Shown here: one piece after another, positions 19,844 to 28,220 of the stretch
How positions within the stretch are numbered: position 1 is the stretch's first letter
Layout of the letters: each line of letters starts with the position of its first letter
Assembly (NCBI RefSeq): GCF_001922985.1
Contig: NZ_MRUH01000022.1
Span: 248,001-312,000 of the forward strand
Direction: 5' to 3'
Source: Teredinibacter waterburyi
GTDB lineage: Bacteria > Pseudomonadota > Gammaproteobacteria > Pseudomonadales > Cellvibrionaceae
DNA length: 64,000 nt
The notes under the pieces: generated by a model
Database searches by the model: none
Told to the model about the DNA's origin: nothing
The model's input: only the letters and a program-made list of their open reading frames with translations
Made by a program: the position numbers and the translations under genes

Positions 19844-19914
19844 AATGCTGTAAAACCTACTTTGATTTACTTGAAGTCAAGTCCACCTCGACGGCATTAT
19901 GTGAGTCTGTAGTT

Positions 19915-19970
19915 GGAGTTAAGAAGTTAGAGTTAAGAAGTTAGAGTTAAGAAGTTAGAGTTAAGAAGTT
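19915..19970. repeat. 14-bp tandem repeat, four copies
   Basis: The unit AGAGTTAAGAAGTT is repeated four times in direct tandem (19915-19928, 19929-19942, 19943-19956, 19957-19970). Only the first copy differs, by one base. It lies between the mannanase gene and the DUF4332 gene, outside coding sequence. The 14-base unit is not a codon multiple. Copy number may vary between strains. Confidence 0.9.
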
Positions 19971-20063
19971 GGCGCTCGTAAGCTGGTGTTAATGACCAAG
20001 TAGCGCAAAGCAGAAATAAGCACGCAACGATATAATTTAATAAATTAATACAGGACTATAACT

Positions 20064-20468
20064 ATGAAGAAGTTAACTGATATTGAATCTATTGGCCCAG
20101 TATATGCTGAGAAACTGAAGGCGGCAGGTGTAATGGGTGTGGCGACTTTGTTGTCTAAGGGCGCAGAAAAGAAGGGTCGTGCCGAAATTGCTGAGAAAAC
20201 ACAAATCAGTGAGAAAATGATTTTGAATTGGGTGAACCGCGCTGATCTAGGCCGTATTAGTGGTGTTGGCACCCAGTATGCTGATTTACTCGAGGTTGCA
20301 GGCGTAGATACGGTTCCCGAGTTAGCACAGCGTAACGCCGAAAACCTGTTTGAGAAAATGTCAGAAATTAACAGCGAAAAGAAATTGGTTCGCGTGCTGC
20401 CATCTCAAAAGGCTGTTGCCGACTGGGTTGCCCAGGCCAAATCTTTGCCACGCGTTGTTAATTACTAA
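20064..20468 (+). CDS. DUF4332 helix-hairpin-helix protein
   Basis: A 134-residue soluble protein with two repeated helix-hairpin-helix-like units (IESIGPVYAEKLKAAGV and LGRISGVGTQYADLLEVAGV), each followed by a helical segment. This matches the DUF4332 type, related to HhH DNA-binding folds. The molecular role is not known to me, and DNA binding is only suggested by the fold. No signal peptide. The 5' side is a 14-bp tandem repeat and the 3' side a hairpin at 20600-20635. Confidence 0.75.
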   Translation: MKKLTDIESIGPVYAEKLKAAGVMGVATLLSKGAEKKGRAEIAEKTQISEKMILNWVNRADLGRISGVGTQYADLLEVAGVDTVPELAQRNAENLFEKMSEINSEKKLVRVLPSQKAVADWVAQAKSLPRVVNY

Positions 20469-20809
20469 TAATTGTTAACTACCGATCACTATTAACCATA
20501 GTTAAGGGTAATATTTGTTAGCGAACATTGACTATTTTAAGGTTGTTCTAATCTAGCTTTAGACAAACGCGGCAAATTATTACGGATGGTTTTATCTAAA
20601 TATCCCCAAGTGGAAAGTGATTCGCTTGGGGATATTGGTTTAATAACCTCGATTATTTGTAAGACACCAAGTATCTACCCGCAAAACCGTTTATTTTGCC
20701 CCCATCGCCCCAAGTTACTGTTAATTCGAATACAATCTGCCGTTATATCTTAAATAACATAGTGAATAACCCTGTGGTTAATGGCTTATCAGTTTTTGTG
20801 CCCAAGTTA
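20469..20809. other. Intergenic region with hairpin
   Basis: About 340 bases between the DUF4332 gene and the hydrolase gene. Apart from the hairpin listed separately, no gene or clear promoter was found. An in-frame TTG at 20696 could extend the hydrolase, but the added residues look non-coding. Confidence 0.4.
20600..20635 (+). terminator. Perfect 11-bp hairpin, possible terminator
   Basis: Arms ATATCCCCAAG (20600-20610) and CTTGGGGATAT (20625-20635) are perfectly complementary around a 14-base loop. It lies about 130 bases after the DUF4332 stop. The T-run afterwards is weak (TTGGTTTAAT), so termination is likely but not certain. Confidence 0.5.
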
Positions 20810-21754
20810 ATGGTTGTCGCTGCCGTTCGTCTCAATTCTTTTTGGGGTAAGTCTTCATGGCAAAAATGTCTGGGTTTAGTATGTTGGTGTCCGACATTAT
20901 GTTTAAGCTTGGTTGCTTGCACGTCTATCTACCCTAGCGAAAATTTTCTTAAATCGGCCCGGCTTGAGCAGAGCTGGGTGGACGGTATTGAATTTAATCA
21001 CCGCTTGTACCGCAATAACCTGTCATCTCCAGTAGTGACTACTATCCCCCTTAAGAATCGCTTGCACCTCTATATCGGCGGCGATGGCACACCTTGGCAG
21101 GCGGGTCGCTATGTTAACGCTGATCCAACACCGCGCAATCCAATCACGCTTAAGTTAATGGCGCAGGAATATAATCCTGCTGTATTTCTCGGCCGGCCCT
21201 GTTACTACGGTGACCTAGCAAACACCGCGTGTAGTAGCGATATTTGGACGTTTGGTCGATATTCCGACGATGTAGTTGCGAGTATGGCGAAGGCTATCTC
21301 TGCAGAACTGAGTGAAATGCAAAACCCCGAGTTGGTATTGATTGGCTATAGTGGCGGCGGAACCTTGGCGGTATTGTTGGCATCGCGGTTACAGAATGTG
21401 GTTGCTCTAGTAACGATTGCGGCAAATTTAGATACGAAAAAATGGACGGATATTCACGGCTATCTACCCTTAGCAACCTCGTTAAATCCCACCTTTGATA
21501 ACGCCTCGCTTGTGGATGTAAAACAAATACATCTAATTGGCGACAGAGACCGCAACGTTCCTTACGCGGTGACCGAAAGTTATGTAAGCCGCCACGGAGG
21601 TCTGGTTTGGAACTATCCGACCTTTGATCACAGCTGTTGCTGGGTTGCACAATGGCCGACTATATTACAGCGCGTAAATGCTGAAATTAATCGGCCCCCA
21701 GCTACAACAACGACAGATGATTACTCGTCGAAGTTAAACGTTCGTAACCGCTAA
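20810..21754 (+). CDS. Lipoprotein alpha/beta hydrolase
   Basis: About 314 residues if started at the ATG at 20810. A hydrophobic signal ends in the lipobox LVAC/TS. The rest is an alpha/beta hydrolase fold: nucleophile elbow GYSGGG (Ser), an Asp in LIGDRDRNVP and a His in FDHSCC complete a plausible catalytic triad. Substrate unknown: esterase or lipase-like. The stop overlaps by four bases with the stop of the convergent haem-motif gene. Start choice is moderate, since a longer TTG-initiated frame exists. Confidence 0.72.
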   Translation: MVVAAVRLNSFWGKSSWQKCLGLVCWCPTLCLSLVACTSIYPSENFLKSARLEQSWVDGIEFNHRLYRNNLSSPVVTTIPLKNRLHLYIGGDGTPWQAGRYVNADPTPRNPITLKLMAQEYNPAVFLGRPCYYGDLANTACSSDIWTFGRYSDDVVASMAKAISAELSEMQNPELVLIGYSGGGTLAVLLASRLQNVVALVTIAANLDTKKWTDIHGYLPLATSLNPTFDNASLVDVKQIHLIGDRDRNVPYAVTESYVSRHGGLVWNYPTFDHSCCWVAQWPTILQRVNAEINRPPATTTTDDYSSKLNVRNR

Positions 21755-24700
21755 GGCGTGATACTATTTTCGTTCTCCCAGCGCAGAAAATAGTCGTGTA
21801 GTAACGGTGTAATTGTTTTGCTGCCCATAATTGCGCAATTAATTGTAGTGTTATTCGGAAGTGAACAATTCGCTTCGCTACTCGATTCGAACGGCGCGTT
21901 GTCGCTGTGGCAGCCAGCGCCGCCGCAGCCGAGCGACGGCACAACAAGATTGTTTAAATCCCCAAGTGATACATAGCGGCGAACATTGTTGATGTCGCGA
22001 CTAACCGAGAACTGGTTGTCTAGGCCGCGCGCGCGAATTTGTAAGTTCATGGCATCTGGGCAACTGGGTGACACACTGAGGTTGCTAGCTCCGGTACTGG
22101 AGGTGAGTGTTGAGTTTAAACAGGTGCCGCCAGCGACACGAAAGACCTGATAACTTACCCCTACTGTATTGTTGTCGTTATGGCTCCAGCTCAAATTGAT
22201 CTGAGTATCGCTGACGTTAACGTTAATATTATTAGGCGCGCTTGGGTAGCTGACACCTACTTGGGTGTTAGAAAGCGTGTTGGCGCTGGTAGAGATAGCC
22301 TCAACGCTATAGCCGTAGCGATTGTTCGGTGTCAGACCGCTATCGACGATTGACCAGTTTTCTGGCGACGCCCCATCACAGTCGGCGCTTTGCTCACAAC
22401 TTGCGGAAACAACTATCTCAGTCGGTACGCAACTGAAGTCTGCACTGCGATCGCAGCGGCGTAAAATATAATTCGCTTGCTCTAACCCTGCCGGTTGTTG
22501 CCATTCTATGGTGAGTTGCGTGGGTGTTGTAGCGGCGGAACTTATTTGTAGAACCGGCTTGCTTACCACGGTTTCGGTTAGTGTGTTTGATAAAAGGCGA
22601 ACATTGTTGTCGGCTATGTCGCCATCAAAAAATATTGCTTCAATTAAATAGCTATAATTATTTCCGGTAGTGACATCCGTATCGCTATAGCTGAGTGCCG
22701 ATAAATCACCGTCGCAGGTGTTTTCTGCGAAGGATTCATTGTGGCAGTTTTCAAGTGACACCTCGGGTAAAACCATTTCGTTTAGCACGGCCTCGAATAG
22801 CTCACCATTATCGCTACCTAGTGACTTATAAATATTAATACTGCTCGGTTTAATGCCGAGCGGGTTGGATGCCCACTGCATCGCAATTGACGCGTCGGTA
22901 AGTTGTTGCGTGCTTAACCTTAACTCGATCGCCGAAAATTCGAGATCAACACGACCGGCGACTTCGGAAATAGATGCATCATCGATAGCTGACGCATCTT
23001 GTAACTGGTAGTCAAATGAAAGTGTCGAAGTCGCACTCGGCAAACGCTCAGGCAGGGCGATAAGAAGTTTATTGTCCTCGCTTTTGCTAACCCAATTCGT
23101 CTCGGTTAAATTGTAGGGGGCTTCGGGTTGGTTCACTACAAGCTCAATAGTCGATAATTCACTATCACCAAAATCGTCAGCGATAAATTGACTATGACGT
23201 AAAATATCCAAAGTGATATAGGCATCACCGGGGGTGTAGGACGCGATTGGATCGAAATTCTCCTCTGGCATTGTTGCAGTGCTATAGGCGATTAGTTTCG
23301 CGCGCGGTTTTTTATCGACGACTAGAATTTGGGTTTGAATATCATCATTACTGTGTAAGCTGATCGCATAGCGGCAAGGCGATATATCGCTAATCAGTGT
23401 TGCGATACTGCTAGTTTTTGCGTGTAAAAATGCTGCGCTTTCGCAATTGTTTTCTATTGTCCAGCTCGGGCTCTGTAAGAAGTTAAATAGCTGCGATGCG
23501 TCAAAGCTAATGGTTTGGCCTTCGCCATTTATCGAACCATCGGCATTAACTTCACTGCCAATGTCATTGCGGTTGCTCTCTTTCACTCGTATATCGAAGG
23601 GCGAAAGGCTTTGCATGGGGCCGGTTTCGTCAGAAATTTCTGGTACGAAGTCAGCAATGTAGTTGGTAAGAGTTGTTCCTGCTGATTGTGATTCGCCGTT
23701 AAAGTCCGTCCAAAATCTATCATAAGTCAGGCGGGCGATAGGCATTTGTCCTCGGGTTAAAATTTTGTCCGCTAAATTAATAATATTATTCGGCGTGCCA
23801 TCGTCACCGACAGCGCCAATAAATTCATCTAGATGCGAAAAGTTTAGTGGCAGTTCCGCCAGTTGAATATGACAGGCACGACAGTACTTGGCGAATACTT
23901 GATGATACAGGTCTGGGGCGTCCTCCCAGCCGGGCAATAGATTGTTGCCGTTAAAACTTTGATTGTCGACGTCGCTCTGGTACCAGCTATTGATCAGTGC
24001 GATGGGGGCATCCCAGCGAGTGGCTTCATCTAGGCGAGTATCGTCAACTGTGGGTTCACTGGTATCTGGCTGGTTCGCTAAATAGCGAGCACGCGCATCG
24101 ATGAAGGTGAACAGCGTGTGCTGGTTAAAGCGTCGAAACTGCTCGGCTTGTTGTTCACGCGAATAATCCGCTGGATCGACGCCTACTAAAAGGCTTTCGT
24201 TTAGAGATGGGTCTACAAAACGTTGGTCTTCGGCGCGGGTGTAAAGATAGGCGTCCATATCGAATGGCATAAATGTGGAGTTGATATCGGCGAGAGCAAG
24301 ACGGTCTGCATCGCTTAAGTTATTGATTGTTGTGTCCCGCTCATCCAATGACGTGAAGCGGCCCGAAAATTCGACCAAATTGGTTCCGGTCGACTCCGTA
24401 CCCAGCTGCACTTCAGTGTAAGGCGAACCCGCGTGACATGCCGTACAAACACCCGGTACAAATTTTTCGCCGCGACCGTCAAAATTCATGCTGCCAACAC
24501 GCTGTTGTTCACCGGTATTTTGGTCGGGCACATAGGCATAAAACTTAACAATTTTGTCGCTTTGCTCGGCACAACTTTTTGTCGTGTCGAGCGCGCTGTA
24601 TTCCATCACTACGGTGGCGAAGTTGTTGCGCCCCTGTATAGCAAGCTCCAAACTTGGGAAATTCTCCACATAGGAATACACGTTGCCGCAGTCGTCGCGG

Positions 24701-25962
24701 CGCATAAACATATCGCGACCAAAACCCAAGTCGTAGTTGTTTATGTAGGTGGCGTGAGCGAAGCTCGGGTCGCTCGTATCGGTCGCACTAGAATTAAAAC
24801 CGCGTAAGCTTAGCCAGCGTGAAAGTGTGGTGGCGTTATTGTCTGGGTCAATTAATCGGTAATAGGTGTTAGCTGTGCTCAGGCTCTCGATGACTTTTGA
24901 GCGCCGAATGGCTTCTGCATTTACGTCCTGAGCTGCAATTTCATCGTGGGTGTTTAACCAGAGTAAACCCGAGTCCCAGTGATCGTCATTGGTTTGATCG
25001 TCGCTGCCGCTCTCGCGAATAATGAGCCGTGCATTGTTGTTCGTGCTAACAAATGAAAAGCGCTGAAAGGTTCTGGCGCTATCAATGCGTTGAAGCTCGA
25101 AACGTTTGCAGCGCAACTCGGTGGCAACACAGTTTGGACCTGTTTCAAACTCGCTGTTAATCGCATCAATATCGATTGCGGGGATGGCTATCAAGTGCGT
25201 TGGATTGAAATAAGCGGTAGCGGCGGTGGTTAAATCGGTGTCGGCGCGTGTTAAGCCCGCTTGCCAGCTACCGGATAATGTCTGGCTTTTAAGCTGAAGT
25301 TGGCAAAGGTTCTGATTACTGCCGAAGTTGCAGCTGGGGTGTGGTGCTGCAGGTTCCCACTCTACAAAATCATCAATCTGCACTGTGTAGTCATCCTCGA
25401 CGGAAACTTCGTCTTCGTCTAAATCGAGCGCGACAACGAGGGTGTAGTTATTAAAGTTGGGTGATTGCACGGCTTTTTGACTGAGAAAAACATTAGCGTC
25501 TTTGATCGGTTGAATATTAACGGTAAGCGTATCTTGCGCACTTATATTGTCGGCATCGGTGACGGTTAATTCAAATTCGATCTGAGTCGGCGTGCTGACC
25601 TTGGGGATTTTAAATAGCTTGGTATTGCGCGTGCGTTCGATTAAAGCGTTATTTATAGTTTCAAGACTCAAATCTTCACCATTTATGGAAACAGCAACAA
25701 ACGCGTAATCGAGAATTGGATCATCTAACCCGTCACTATCCTTACCGGTTATAAGAATGTCAGATCCGGAACGTAAACTGTATTCACCGTTAATAGCAGG
25801 CGCACCGATAATTGAGATTTTTGCGACCGGTGCAGCGTCGTCATTACTGGTAGATGGGCCACAGCCAAATAAAAGGGTTGTACAAATACTAGAAACGATT
25901 ATTCGCAATGTACGTTGGTAGTATAAATTGGAACAACACGATAATGAGGTATAGATGTTCAT
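21751..25962 (-). CDS. Giant lipoprotein with haem-binding motifs and FnIII-like domains
   Basis: About 1403 residues. Signal peptide with lipobox LFGC/GP. An N-terminal cadherin/PKD-like region comes first (about 45-170, with TGKDSDGLDDP and LTVTDADNISAQDTLTVN). A central region carries two cytochrome c haem motifs, CTACH (about residue 505) and CRACH (about 693), and a third unusual CGGAGCH (four residues between cysteines) lies near the C-terminus (about 1347). Two fibronectin III-like domains (about 1150-1300) precede that end. I do not recognise a named family. It may be an extracellular c-type cytochrome. It follows the barrel gene at a 48-base gap, so the two probably form an operon. 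The ATG at 25962 has AAGGA seven bases upstream. Confidence 0.7.
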   Translation of the reverse strand: MNIYTSLSCCSNLYYQRTLRIIVSSICTTLLFGCGPSTSNDDAAPVAKISIIGAPAINGEYSLRSGSDILITGKDSDGLDDPILDYAFVAVSINGEDLSLETINNALIERTRNTKLFKIPKVSTPTQIEFELTVTDADNISAQDTLTVNIQPIKDANVFLSQKAVQSPNFNNYTLVVALDLDEDEVSVEDDYTVQIDDFVEWEPAAPHPSCNFGSNQNLCQLQLKSQTLSGSWQAGLTRADTDLTTAATAYFNPTHLIAIPAIDIDAINSEFETGPNCVATELRCKRFELQRIDSARTFQRFSFVSTNNNARLIIRESGSDDQTNDDHWDSGLLWLNTHDEIAAQDVNAEAIRRSKVIESLSTANTYYRLIDPDNNATTLSRWLSLRGFNSSATDTSDPSFAHATYINNYDLGFGRDMFMRRDDCGNVYSYVENFPSLELAIQGRNNFATVVMEYSALDTTKSCAEQSDKIVKFYAYVPDQNTGEQQRVGSMNFDGRGEKFVPGVCTACHAGSPYTEVQLGTESTGTNLVEFSGRFTSLDERDTTINNLSDADRLALADINSTFMPFDMDAYLYTRAEDQRFVDPSLNESLLVGVDPADYSREQQAEQFRRFNQHTLFTFIDARARYLANQPDTSEPTVDDTRLDEATRWDAPIALINSWYQSDVDNQSFNGNNLLPGWEDAPDLYHQVFAKYCRACHIQLAELPLNFSHLDEFIGAVGDDGTPNNIINLADKILTRGQMPIARLTYDRFWTDFNGESQSAGTTLTNYIADFVPEISDETGPMQSLSPFDIRVKESNRNDIGSEVNADGSINGEGQTISFDASQLFNFLQSPSWTIENNCESAAFLHAKTSSIATLISDISPCRYAISLHSNDDIQTQILVVDKKPRAKLIAYSTATMPEENFDPIASYTPGDAYITLDILRHSQFIADDFGDSELSTIELVVNQPEAPYNLTETNWVSKSEDNKLLIALPERLPSATSTLSFDYQLQDASAIDDASISEVAGRVDLEFSAIELRLSTQQLTDASIAMQWASNPLGIKPSSINIYKSLGSDNGELFEAVLNEMVLPEVSLENCHNESFAENTCDGDLSALSYSDTDVTTGNNYSYLIEAIFFDGDIADNNVRLLSNTLTETVVSKPVLQISSAATTPTQLTIEWQQPAGLEQANYILRRCDRSADFSCVPTEIVVSASCEQSADCDGASPENWSIVDSGLTPNNRYGYSVEAISTSANTLSNTQVGVSYPSAPNNINVNVSDTQINLSWSHNDNNTVGVSYQVFRVAGGTCLNSTLTSSTGASNLSVSPSCPDAMNLQIRARGLDNQFSVSRDINNVRRYVSLGDLNNLVVPSLGCGGAGCHSDNAPFESSSEANCSLPNNTTINCAIMGSKTITPLLHDYFLRWENENSITP

Positions 25963-26010
25963 TGGCATATCCTTGTGCAGCTGCGCGGGCAATAAATGAT
26001 ATTGCTGTGG

Positions 26011-27546
26011 CTAAAATTCATAACGTAAGCCAGCAGCAAGCTGACTTTGCTTGTAATGTTCTAAACCTAAAAGTGTTCTGAATTGAACGAAAACCTGTAT
26101 GCCGCCAGCCGCGGACGAATTCATTGCGGTTTGACGTGCGCCGCGTAAAACGCTTGATACACCAAGCGAGATAACGCCGTAGGCGCTGTCTGGCGTGTCT
26201 GTAGGTAGGGCGAAGGTAGCATCGCTGTCGATATTGTCTTGGTTTAGTAAGTCGGCACTGTTGAGGTAGACGGCTTTTATTTCTCGAGATTGTGCATCCA
26301 GCTGGTTGCGAAGCTCGGCGCTAAAATAGGGCAGAATAACGCCGATACTTGGGGTGAAGATGTAGTTTAATTTCACCCCAATGGCAGACTCTAGTGAATC
26401 AAACTTTTGTGCGGCAACTAAAAAGGCAAAACCGTCGTCGCGAAGATCTGTTTCGCTATAGCCGTCTATTGAAGTGTTGGTGTAGCTGAAACCGATGTAG
26501 GGTTCTAAGCTAAAGCGCGAGCGTGGAAATAACGTATAGCCGAGGTCGAGATTACCGCTTATTGCATTTGCGTTTGTATTGCTAACGGCCGTGGTATCGG
26601 TGCTATCGACACCTGGGTTAAGGGAGGGGTAGCGAATACTGCGCTCGGTGTCGAATGACATGTGTTGATAGCCCAAGGCGAGACTAAAATAAAACTGGTC
26701 TGACTGGTAGAGCGCAAAGGGTTGAAGTGAAACGCCAGACATATCAACCGTACCATCGACAATACTTTGAGTTGAATCGAAATCGAGCGTTTCGGCTTGG
26801 TAGCCAAGCATAATCCCGGCAACCCAATTGTTGTTGTAGCGATAATCAATGCCGCCATTTAGGGACGCGCCATCAAAATCAAATGCATCTTCGCGCTGCG
26901 TCGCAGCTCGGTCGCCATAGCTGTAATCCGCATTCAAGAAGAACCCCCAGGGGGACCAAGCGGGAATTGTGTCGCCAGCCCCCCCTCCTTTTATACCGCC
27001 TGTTCGGGCGACTACAGCGCTGGAACTACCATTCACATTCATCGAGAACTGGCTGCCGCCGCCGCGTAGCGCGGTGATACGCGTGGCCAGCCCAGCCATT
27101 TGACCGCTAACAAAGCTGTCGGACATATCCCCCTGCGCGGCAAACTCTTCGCCGGCCGTCCAACGAAGCGAGAAACCCAATCCTTCTAAATCCAACCCCA
27201 AACTAAACAACGTGGGGCCGCTGCCATTTAATTCGTTGGCGGTGTGTACCAGCTCACGCACGGTGGCCCAGGTTTTGAACGTTTCTGCAGTGCACTCTTC
27301 GGTTGCACTGCGTTGGGTATCGGTGCAGCCGCTTTCCTGCAGTCGATCATAAGCGGCTTGGTTTGCAATCGCGGCACGCCGTTCTAGTTCGGAGGCATAT
27401 TCACTTTGAAAATCATTGAGGTTGGCGTTGACCTCTGGGGTTAAAAAGACACTGGAGATGATAAAAGCGACGAGCGTGTGAGCAAATAATGGTGAAGTAA
27501 TGCGGTTGCCAAATATGGCAGCTATTAATAATCCGTTAGTAACCAT
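26011..27546 (-). CDS. Autotransporter-type outer-membrane beta-barrel protein
   Basis: About 511 residues. After an N-terminal signal-like segment (hydrophobic, ending EVNA/N) comes an alpha-helical, Glu/Ala-rich stretch with a Cys pair (SGCTDTQRSATEEC). The C-terminal half (about 230-515) is a beta-barrel of alternating strands (FFLNADYSYGD, WVAGIMLGYQAE, FYFSLALGYQHM) ending in a terminal Phe (AAGLRYEF), as expected for a BAM-inserted autotransporter domain. There is no obvious long passenger. It is the first gene of a pair with the haem-motif lipoprotein, so it may be a secretion or anchoring partner of it. Upstream is a 14-bp repeat region. Confidence 0.82.
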   Translation of the reverse strand: MVTNGLLIAAIFGNRITSPLFAHTLVAFIISSVFLTPEVNANLNDFQSEYASELERRAAIANQAAYDRLQESGCTDTQRSATEECTAETFKTWATVRELVHTANELNGSGPTLFSLGLDLEGLGFSLRWTAGEEFAAQGDMSDSFVSGQMAGLATRITALRGGGSQFSMNVNGSSSAVVARTGGIKGGGAGDTIPAWSPWGFFLNADYSYGDRAATQREDAFDFDGASLNGGIDYRYNNNWVAGIMLGYQAETLDFDSTQSIVDGTVDMSGVSLQPFALYQSDQFYFSLALGYQHMSFDTERSIRYPSLNPGVDSTDTTAVSNTNANAISGNLDLGYTLFPRSRFSLEPYIGFSYTNTSIDGYSETDLRDDGFAFLVAAQKFDSLESAIGVKLNYIFTPSIGVILPYFSAELRNQLDAQSREIKAVYLNSADLLNQDNIDSDATFALPTDTPDSAYGVISLGVSSVLRGARQTAMNSSAAGGIQVFVQFRTLLGLEHYKQSQLAAGLRYEF

Positions 27547-28220
27547 CGTGGATAGCACTCCGTGTTTTGGCTATTGTGTTAGCGCGAAAAAATAATTAAG
27601 TGGTTGCGAATTTTTAAAATGGTTTTGGATCTTGTCAGCGTACACTTTCACTTCTCTGGTGAAAAAGTAGGCTCGATTAAAGTTAAGGCTAATGCTTACG
27701 ACTTAGTTGGCGGAGGTTTACTACCGTTACCGGACAGCTGTTTTTCTCCGCGAGCGATTTAGTCGCTATGCTCGCAGTGATAGCTGTCGTGATAACAGTT
27801 ATCTTAATCCTGACGGTAAGATTCTTGACGACAATCTACTGGAATACAGGGTTTAGCGACTAGGAGTCGTAACAAGTTTGAAGTAGTCACTAGATTTACA
27901 TAGGTTTAGTAGTATTGTCTATGAGGTTTTTCACTGGCAGCCGGTGCGATTTGTTTTAACCGGTGTTGTTCCATCTCTTCGATGTTTCGCTGTTTTAGAT
28001 GTTGGCGGCAGCTGTTGTTGAGTCTTTGCTGTTGATTCGCTGTCGTTGAATAGGTGTCGTTGAATAGGTGTCGTTGAATAGGTGTCGTTGAATAGGTGTC
28101 GTTGAATAGGTGCGGCTGGGTAAGTGTAGTTCGACAGATGTAGCTGTATAGGTTTAGTTGTGTCGGTATAGCCGAGTACAATTTAGGCTCGGTTGAATTT
28201 TGCGATTGATAGGTGGTTAT
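27547..28220. other. Divergent intergenic region with repeats
   Basis: About 670 bases between the leftward barrel gene and the rightward Pro/Thr-linker lipoprotein gene. It contains the 14-bp array at 28042-28111, a small palindrome GATAAC-A-GTTATC (27791-27803) and a GCGAGC/GCTCGC pair (27750-27755/27770-27775). Promoters of both genes should be here. I see no credible gene. Confidence 0.5.
28042..28111. repeat. 14-bp tandem repeat, five perfect copies with decayed flanks
   Basis: Five perfect direct copies of GTCGTTGAATAGGT occupy 28042-28111. The 14-base periodicity continues in decayed form on both sides. On the right, units at 28112, 28126, 28140 and 28154 keep the G(T)nGnnG pattern. 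On the left, units at 28014 and 28028 match nine of 14 bases. This suggests an older array with a recently expanded core. Located about 110 bases upstream of the Pro/Thr-linker lipoprotein. Confidence 0.93.

Noticed and set aside
19488-19853. 121-codon frame overlapping the mannanase Ser linker
   Set aside because: It is an out-of-frame reading of the serine-codon repeats.
28042-28111. CRISPR array at the tandem repeat
   Set aside because: Repeats are directly adjacent with no spacers, only 14 bases long, and no cas genes are nearby.
27906-28181. 91-codon antisense frame over the 14-bp repeat array
   Set aside because: Its repeated residues come from the 14-base DNA repeat read in shifting frames. 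No ribosome site or domain is present.
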